Source: Chara braunii (lineage: Eukaryota; Streptophyta; Charophyceae; Charales; Characeae). Taken from it: 22,689 nucleotides of DNA. The stretch is taken from contig BFEA01000039.1 of assembly GCA_003427395.1 (NCBI GenBank), positions 3,748,573 through 3,771,261 on the forward strand, written 5' to 3'. The translations under genes were made by a program, and so were the position numbers. Within the stretch, counting starts at the first letter, position 1. The number at the start of each line of letters is the position of its first letter. Below the pieces are notes generated by a model. It saw nothing but the letters and a program-made list of their open reading frames with translations, did no database searches and was not told the DNA's origin. Shown in pieces: positions 17,145-22,689 of this stretch.

Positions 17145-19475
17145 TTTTTTGTTGTTGAAATAAGTGTATTTTAATTTCAAAGAAGGCAATGAGAGAAGCT
17201 ATGGTCCCCACAATTCAACCCGACAAAAGTAGCTTCTAACAACATTAGTCAACTTCACTTGTAATGGGACCAAAAGAACCCGGAACACTTCAAGTTGACA
17301 TCAGATCAGACTAATTATATTTCTAACGACGGGGAATATATGGACAAGATAACACGACAAAGGTCATGTCATATTGTAACAACAACCAATTAGGAACTGA
17401 TATCCTACTAACCTAAAGGTGAAACGAAAGGAAAAAAGAGAGGTGGAGCAGAGAGGGGATGAAAGGCAAAAAATGAAAAGAATCTCAAGAGAAAAGTAAT
17501 GGGACTCCTAACAACACTGAAGCACAAGCCTAAAACAAGGAACGACCTGATAACCTGCCTCATCGTGGCTGGTTGGAGCGAGCGGGTCTGGGCTCCCCAA
17601 GGTAGGTTGACACTCTCCTCCCTCCACCCCTCAACATCTCTGTTGTTAGCCTACTGTGACTCAAACCAACCGAGTGCCTTGGTTTGGAAAAATGACATAG
17701 GTTGAACGTACTGAAAGAAAAGTAACATTTACCTCTACTATTCCACTGACAGGGTAAAGTGGGCAAAACAAAAAAAGGAGGGGGGAGAGGTCATTGGAGA
17801 ACTAGGAAAAGGGGTTTGGGGCTGCTAATGGAGTAAATCTACTACTTTTACTGTTTCACTTGAGGAGTTAGGGCATGAGGCAGTAGGGGGGCGGAGGGGG
17901 GAGTCAAAAACCCGTGGGACAAGTCATAGGGAGTTGAAGTAGGAACGAGCAGAGTAACAACCAAACATAGTAACAAAATTGGGAAGGGGCCAATGAAGAG
18001 GTGGGGAACTATGGTACCGGGTGGGGGGCGCATCTGACGAGAAAAGAGAGAGGAGTAGTGAATGGGATGGATAGTTTGCGCGATGTAGCCTCTTCCCACA
18101 TGTTTGAACCAGGATGGTGGGATCTTTCTATAGAATGCCCAATTCTCATCCCAGGGAAGCAGATCTCCAACGAAAGATGCCCAACGAGCACCCCACCAAG
18201 CCCACAGTCTTCTGGAGGCTGGGCAAGACCAGGACGGGTACTTCAACACGACCCCGCATTTGAGGCACTTGGTACTACGATCTTTTTCCTTCTCAAAAAG
18301 CTAGACTGAGCAGGGGATGGATGTGTGAGAGAGGAGCCATAAAAGTGTTGTGAGCTTCTGAGAGAAAGGGACTTTTAGATGATCCCACAACTGACGCAGA
18401 TCCTAGGGCTCCAAGGGGGGTTGCTCTTGTGTCAACCTGTTGAGTTTTCTAGCCACTTCCGTAGGTAGGTCTGGTGTCTTGGTGATGATACGTCTGCCCC
18501 ACTTGGATAAGTATTGTTGTCGGTCGTCTGTGAGGAACCAACTGTGTCCCAGTGGGTTAATTTTTAAACTGTGGAGCCACTTGCCATCCATCAGCAACAA
18601 ATGAACGGGGGGCTGAGGTTCTTGCGGTGTAGTTTGCACTCTGACGAGTTGGTGAGGTTGTTGAGCGTCAATGCAAATATTTGTTGGTGTTGAGAGGGTA
18701 ACAGGCTTGCCAGGCATACTAGGTGCATCTGGTTTCGTCCATTGCTTCGCCAACCAGAACCTATCCCCAAAATTTTAAGAGAAACACTATTTATTTTGTG
18801 TCATCTCCTGCTTGCTTGGTAGAGTACCACTCCCAGGAAACTGGGTCTTAGTTATCGAACAAAGATGACCAGTTGTGGGGGATGGCTTGGATAAAATGAA
18901 GTCTCTGTTGGGGCATATGGGGCGTGTGGTGCACCTTTGATCTCAACTATTCCTTTGACATCCAATCATTGGTCCCTTTGTCCCAGATGTCTGCTATGCA
19001 GATGACACCTCACTCTATCTAGGTTCTGCCAACAAAACCTTGAGATCTGTCACGGTTGCGTGAAAAGGTTGCCCACAACTATCAAGGATGGTCTGGTTGT
19101 CGAAAGTTTATTGCAACACCTCTTCACAAGTCGCGGATAGCTTTGAATGTAGGGGCTGCAACGCTCTCCAAACTGTCCAATAGGCAGTTGCCAGAGGGGA
19201 TGAGGGTTGATGCCTGAGAAGGGAGGCTATGAATATGCAGACCCAAACGTTCCTTCTACGAGAAAGGCCAAGATATACTCCAGGATTGCGGTCCAAATTC
19301 ACGAGTCTGTCTATGTAGCTGCCTTACAGAACCACTTACCTAGCAAAGCAAGATTATGGGTTTTCTAGGTCCAAAATGCCCAACCCCCCTTCCTTCCGCG
19401 AGCTAGTGACCTTGGACCAGACGCACTTGGTAATGTAACCTTCTTAGTCCTTTGCTCTTGGCTTGATTGTTAGGA
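17145..19475 (-). mobile_element. 5'-truncated non-LTR retrotransposon (LINE)
   Basis: The minus strand carries the C-terminal half of a LINE ORF2, described in the pseudogene entry, followed by about 700 bp of non-coding sequence to an A-rich end (AACAACAAAAAAAG on the minus strand, about 17145-17160) that may be the 3' tail. The 5' side stops around 19475, exactly where the 1-kb repeat copy begins. The reverse-transcriptase core and endonuclease are therefore missing, either by the usual 5' truncation of LINE insertion or by a breakpoint with that repeat. I did not find a target-site duplication. Confidence 0.7.
17848..19475 (-). pseudogene. LINE ORF2 C-terminal remnant with zf-RVT domain
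   Basis: Reading leftwards on the minus strand, conserved LINE landmarks appear in the right order. WSKVTSSRKEGGLGILDL (19366-19419) and NLALLGKW (19332-19355) form the post-RT GGLG...N.ALL.KW motif. YWTVWRALQP and CEEVLQ lie within 19108-19302. IADIWDKGTNDWMSKE is at about 18950-18997, IQAIPHNW at about 18869-18892 and GDRFWLAKQW just before 18753. Then LWDHLK, LLWLLSH and the zinc-binding KCLKCG...WSCPASRRLWAWW (Cys codons at 18265-18267, 18256-18258, 18223-18225) match the reverse-transcriptase zinc-binding family, which follows the RT in plant LINEs. Stops occur at 18947, 18403 and 18301, and frameshifts near 19356, between about 19108 and 18998, and between 18916 and 18753. It is inactive. 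Confidence 0.8.
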
Positions 19476-20395
19476 TAGAAAACTTGACAAGGGTATCTAC
19501 CCGGAGTTTTTAAACTGTCAACATTTTTTGAATTCGATGACTTGATGAGACACGTCTGCTAGAATTTATTCGAACCAACCCTAGGACTGAGAGACTGAAA
19601 TTTTTTGAACCTAAGTTCAAACGCTGGCGGTATTCGAAAAAGACAGTAAGAACCCCCGGTGCAACCGGCTGCTTACCGCGTTTGGCGAAGTTGTCAAGAG
19701 GCGCAGTCGTTTAAAATGGTAGTCCTAAGCTTATCCTACTAAAAATAAAGACACGCGGTTGCTAAGCCGCACGATTTAGAGTTTAAGGGGCTAACAAGGA
19801 CCACCACGCTACAATGAGTGGTCGTCGTATAAGCATGCGACCGTTAGGGCCGCGACTCAGACTCGGCTAATCGGAGGGAGGGCCGCGCCCGACCTTAATT
19901 CTTATTAGGGTTGCGTGCAAGCCGAATGCGGGATGGTGAAGTCAGGGCGCTTGGCCAGGAGGCTCGTGCCCAACCGATTGAACAAGGGGAGGGAGGTTGG
20001 CCAGCCAACATGCTCAAATTTTTTACCCCTGTTTGGCCCCGTTGAGGGCTCTTTGGTGGGAGGGCAGACAAAAAGAGTTGCTCCTATCGCACTCGTGATA
20101 GGAGCTAACCTAGTAGGTAAACCACCAGCATTATATCCCGCAGATGTGGGGATCGAAGCCAATGGGCCCATTGGGCTACCTCGTTTTGGGAGCGGCCGTG
20201 GGCAATGGTAATTTGGCGTGGCCGATTTTGGCTGCACGATCAATGAGATCATGCGGCTGAAATCATCCTCGCAGGATAACATGGCCCATGCACAACTATG
20301 ACACGCATAAATAAAAGTATTTTTTTTTCGATTCCCAACGGGGAATTAAACTCAGGTCTGTATTTTACAATTCATGGCAGAGCCACGAGGTTGGG
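19476..20395 (+). mobile_element. ~1-kb dispersed repeat, copy 2
   Basis: Begins near ACTTGACAAGGGTATCTACC and carries GATGACTTGATGAGACACG, GAACCAACCCTAGGACTGAGAG, TTAAGGGGCTAACAAGGA, CCTAGTAGGTAAACC, a GCATGATCTCAT-like block (inverted order of bases at 20235-20260), a T-run and GGGGAATTAAACTC. This is the same order as copy 1 on the opposite strand at 9225-8220. The frames it contains (about 98-125 codons on both strands) are not supported as genes. Confidence 0.65.
20106..20181. other. tRNA-like boxes in repeat copy 2
   Basis: TAACCTAGTAGGTAA (20106-20120) is A-box-like. GGGGATCGAAGCC (20148-20160) resembles the inverse of a tRNA B-box, and CCATTGGGCTACC (20169-20181) an inverse A-box. 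The mixed orientations mean either a palindromic arrangement or coincidence of near-palindromic arms. It is not a functional tRNA. Confidence 0.3.
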
Positions 20396-20744
20396 GGAGG
20401 AACAATTCACATAAGCCAACGGAAAAAAAAAAAAAAAAGATGAGAACCCGCCAGCTGGTGGGCAAGTGGGAGACAGAGGACAATAGTCCTGTTCAGGCGT
20501 CCGTTTCAACGCGCAACCATTTTTTGGCAAGGTTCAATTTTTTTCCTTTTTCTTTTTTTATTATTTTTCTTCTTTCCTCCATAAAACTCTCGTGGGATCA
20601 CAAGGACCATGAATCACACAAGGGAAAAGGGGGGGCGCCGGTATCTTTCCACAATTCAGTGGAAAGTTCATGCTCATTTTGCACTTTGGGTCGGATGTCT
20701 TCACTACTGCAGCAAGTGAGGAGCTGCGTCACTCCTCCCAACCC

Positions 20745-20835
20745 TGGTTATAGTTGGATTTGAACTTCGGTCTTGGGGCACCGCGGATATGCCCTGCCTC
20801 GTTGGCAGGGCCAGAGAGTGGGGGAAATAAAACTT
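20745..20835 (-). other. Degenerate tRNA-derived fragment with hairpin, copy 1
   Basis: GTTCAAATCC on the minus strand (within 20750-20768) fits a B-box. About 25 bp away lies a perfect 8-bp-stem hairpin, GCCCTGCC/GGCAGGGC, at 20791-20811 in the position of the D-arm. A T-rich tract follows. The same arrangement recurs at 20965-21045, so this is a repeated SINE-like module and not a tRNA gene. Confidence 0.45.
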
Positions 20836-20964
20836 TTTTATTTTTTTCTTTTTCATTATTATTATTTTTCTTCCTTTTTTTTTATTTTTTTCCTCATCTC
20901 ATTTTCCCCCTGCCGGGGAAAAACGAGGCTGCTAAAAAGCAGCCGAAGCAGGGAAAGGCTTGTT

Positions 20965-21045
20965 GGTCATGGGATGTGAACCCAAGGCTCGTGGCTTGAA
21001 AGCCACGAGTTTGCCTTGCCTCAGGCAGGGCTAAGATTAAAAAAA
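20965..21045 (-). other. Degenerate tRNA-derived fragment with hairpins, copy 2
   Basis: GGGTTCACATCCC on the minus strand (20971-20983) is one or two bases from a B-box. CTCGTGGCT/AGCCACGAG (20988-21009) forms a perfect 9-bp stem in the position of an anticodon arm. GCCTTGCC/GGCAGGGC (21013-21031) matches the hairpin of copy 1, with one G-T pair. An A-run follows. The arms sit in tRNA order, but no acceptor stem closes. Confidence 0.5.
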
Positions 21046-21448
21046 AAGGAGAAAGAAAAGGAAAAAAAAAAAAGAAAGGGAAAATAATTTTTGTGTATGT
21101 GTGTGTGCACATGGCCATTGACGGGGCCAGGTTCTCAAGCAGTTTGTTGCACCTTGAGCAGCAAACCAGCTAGGGAGTTGACTCTCAATGAGACCAGACT
21201 TGGGAGAAGGTGCATTGCTAAGGTTGGGCCTCAACAATAGAAGAATAACATGGGAGGGGCTAGATACACCCTCCCCTTGATGCACTTACATCAGGAAAAA
21301 AAGCAGTTCCTTTTCCTAATGGATGGACCTGGCCTTTTGGACTATGTAGGGCAGGTAAGTGCCCTTGATCTCACTTGGAGATCAAGGGCTCAACCTGAGC
21401 CCGGATTTTTGGGTGAGGGCTCAGGCTGCTACCACCACCTCTCACAAC

Positions 21449-21456
21449 TATAAAAG
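21449..21456 (+). promoter_or_regulatory. Possible TATA box
   Basis: TATAAAAG lies in a GC-moderate context (CTCACAACTATAAAAGCAACCC), a good match to a plant TATA element. No coding region is recognised downstream, so if real it may be a retroelement or decayed promoter. It is weak evidence on its own. Confidence 0.25.
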
Positions 21457-21529
21457 CAACCCACTGGCCTCAGTTGCCTTAAAGTTGTGAGGCAATGATG
21501 CTGCTCATTTGCTTGAGAGAAAATGTTGC

Positions 21530-22018
21530 ATCTGCTGAGGGGAGAGGCCGCTAGTGAGTGGAGAGAAAGAAAGTGTTAACGGAGGCTATGGTGGTTAGTA
21601 GAGAGAAAGGTATCACTTAGGTGGAAGAGAGGGAGTTTCCTCTACTATTGAGAAAATACTATTTGTGAATCTACTTGAAAGGGGGAGGAAGACGAAGAAG
21701 AAAGGTGGTGAGCGAGAAGAGGGTTGAGGGAGTAGCGCAGATGTGTTTTATTCGAGGGAGAGTTGTGTTTTATTTGAGAGAAAAGAGTTACAAAGAGAGA
21801 ACTCATGAAGGTAAGAGAAAAGGTTGGAGATGAGATTGTAGAGAGGGTGGGGGAAGAAGAAGATAGTTAACTTAGTGAGGGAAGTAAGGGGGGGGGGAGA
21901 GATTGTTAAGAAAAAATAAATCGCAGAGAGGTGAGGCGGAGGTGGACGGGGAAATGGAAGGGAGCAGAAGAGGAGAGCTGAGAGATGCAGAGTGGGATAA
22001 ATGAGAGAGAGAGAGAGT
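21530..22018. repeat. Purine-rich tract with G-runs
   Basis: The plus strand is strongly purine-biased (GAGAGAAAG, GGGGGAGGAAG, GGGGGGGGGAG at about 21889-21900). Its vocabulary differs from the purine repeat at 179 and 2527, and I find neither of that repeat's ends here. The minus-strand Ser/Pro/Leu frame at 21748-22038 is a low-complexity shadow. Confidence 0.7.
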
Positions 22019-22030
22019 GCGCACAACTGC

Positions 22031-22154
22031 CTAATCAATCAATCCCCCTGCGCAATTAATTGATTGATTGACTGATTGATTGATTGACTAATTGGATTTT
22101 TTCTTAAGAAAAAAAAAATTGACAACTGCACTACTGTTATACTCTGTCTTCCCC

Positions 22155-22208
<54 letters not shown>

Positions 22209-22233
22209 CGATGAATTGATTGATTGATCAATT
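22031..22233. repeat. Alternating AATC and GATT tetranucleotide arrays
   Basis: Four blocks of the same tetranucleotide alternate in orientation: AATC at about 22032-22044, GATT at 22056-22092, a pure (AATC)n at 22156-22207 and GATT at 22213-22229. Adjacent blocks are complementary and can form hairpins or a cruciform. The unique spacer 22093-22155 would be one loop. Confidence 0.9.
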
Positions 22234-22480
22234 TTTATATTTTTTAATGAGGCAGAAGGTTGATGATTGTGTGGTGCAGGGTTGATTTATCTCTCTCCTA
22301 CAGTTATTGCAGCAAACCCGTCCCTATCCCCAGTTATTGTTGTAAACTCCTCGCCGAATAAATCACGAGCAATATTTGAATCATATTTCTCTCTTACATG
22401 ACAATGTGAAACCTCAGGGTTTCCCTTTCTGCTAGTGCCGAATGTACNCAGATGATGGTTACTTAGTTAATGATAGAAGT
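22234..22480. other. No gene seen
   Basis: Mixed sequence with an ambiguous base at 22448. It contains two similar segments, GTTATTGCAGCAAACCCGTCC and GTTATTGTTGTAAACTCCTCG, around 22303-22353, a short diverged tandem pair. No gene is apparent. Confidence 0.5.
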
Positions 22481-22607
22481 CGACGAAAGAGGAGGAGGAG
22501 GACAGATAGAAAAAGATTATGAAGACGATGAAAGAAGGAAAGGAGGAGCAGGAGGAGGAGGAGGAGAAAACCAGCGAGGAGAAGGAGGAGGGGGAGGAAA
22601 ACGACAA

Positions 22608-22610
<3 letters not shown>
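22481..22610. repeat. GAGGAG-type purine tract
   Basis: AGGAGGAGG and GAAGACGATG units run up to the terminal CT array, repeating the purine-tract-beside-CT-array layout seen at the left side of the window. Confidence 0.8.
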
Positions 22611-22679
<69 letters not shown>

Positions 22680-22689
22680 ATCTCTATCT
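22611..22689. repeat. CT microsatellite at the right edge
   Basis: Almost pure CT with a few TTT or TA interruptions, open at the window end. Confidence 0.97.

Noticed and set aside
18977-19051. Plus-strand frame containing YADDTSLYL, resembling a reverse-transcriptase catalytic motif
   Set aside because: It is the exact in-register antisense of minus-strand IADIWDKGTNDW and its upstream codons, which fit the LINE ORF2 C-terminal order on both sides. The plus frame is closed a few codons away on both sides and has no other RT motif.
19915-20282. Overlapping 98- and 125-codon frames on opposite strands
   Set aside because: They fall inside the 1-kb dispersed repeat, and the other copy does not keep either frame open.

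Overview
The window looks like non-genic, repeat-dominated nuclear DNA of a eukaryote, most likely from the green-plant lineage. The evidence is long CT/GA microsatellites, purine-rich minisatellites, a methionine-tRNA-type LTR primer-binding site, a plant-style LINE with a reverse-transcriptase zinc-binding (zf-RVT) domain, tRNA-like SINE modules, and strand-wide mutational decay. Repeat style and base composition make a charophyte alga such as Chara one candidate, but that is an impression from memory. There is no operon, no bacterial gene, no CRISPR array, no rRNA and no convincing intact tRNA or host protein gene.

Layout. 1-3683: CT microsatellites (some ending in N bases), two direct copies of a purine-rich repeat (179-933 and 2527-3683), a retained Nextera transposon-end sequence (1114-1143) that marks an assembly artefact, an ATTCATTCAATC tandem array, a small hairpin element with terminal inverted repeats (1558-1720), and a tiny LTR-like end followed by a primer-binding site (2199-2279). 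3684-6000: a GC-richer stretch with a broken, coding-like region (4750-5826) that I do not recognise, then T and A runs. 6400-8100: AT-rich filler and a longer element (6964-7595) whose ends match the 1558-1720 element. 8220-9225 (minus) and 19476-20395 (plus): two diverged copies, in opposite orientation, of a repeat about 1 kb long with pol III box-like segments. A truncated copy of its first part lies at 13564-13770.

9430-10180: a 90-bp tandem duplication and a degenerate CCC(T/G)AC-rich tract. 10200-16720: AT-rich DNA with several rearranged repeat pairs (11004-11410 against 15158-15630; 13345-13932 against 16349-16719). 17145-19475 (minus): a 5'-truncated LINE whose decayed ORF2 C-terminal half can be followed through several frames. 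20400-22689: tRNA-like fragments, purine-rich DNA, alternating GATT/AATC arrays that can form hairpins, and a closing CT microsatellite.

No set of genes works together here; the content is layered mobile elements and simple repeats. The observations most worth checking are the adapter junction, the shared inverted-repeat termini of two elements, the 1-kb inverted repeat family, and the LINE remnant. I found no credible new biological system.
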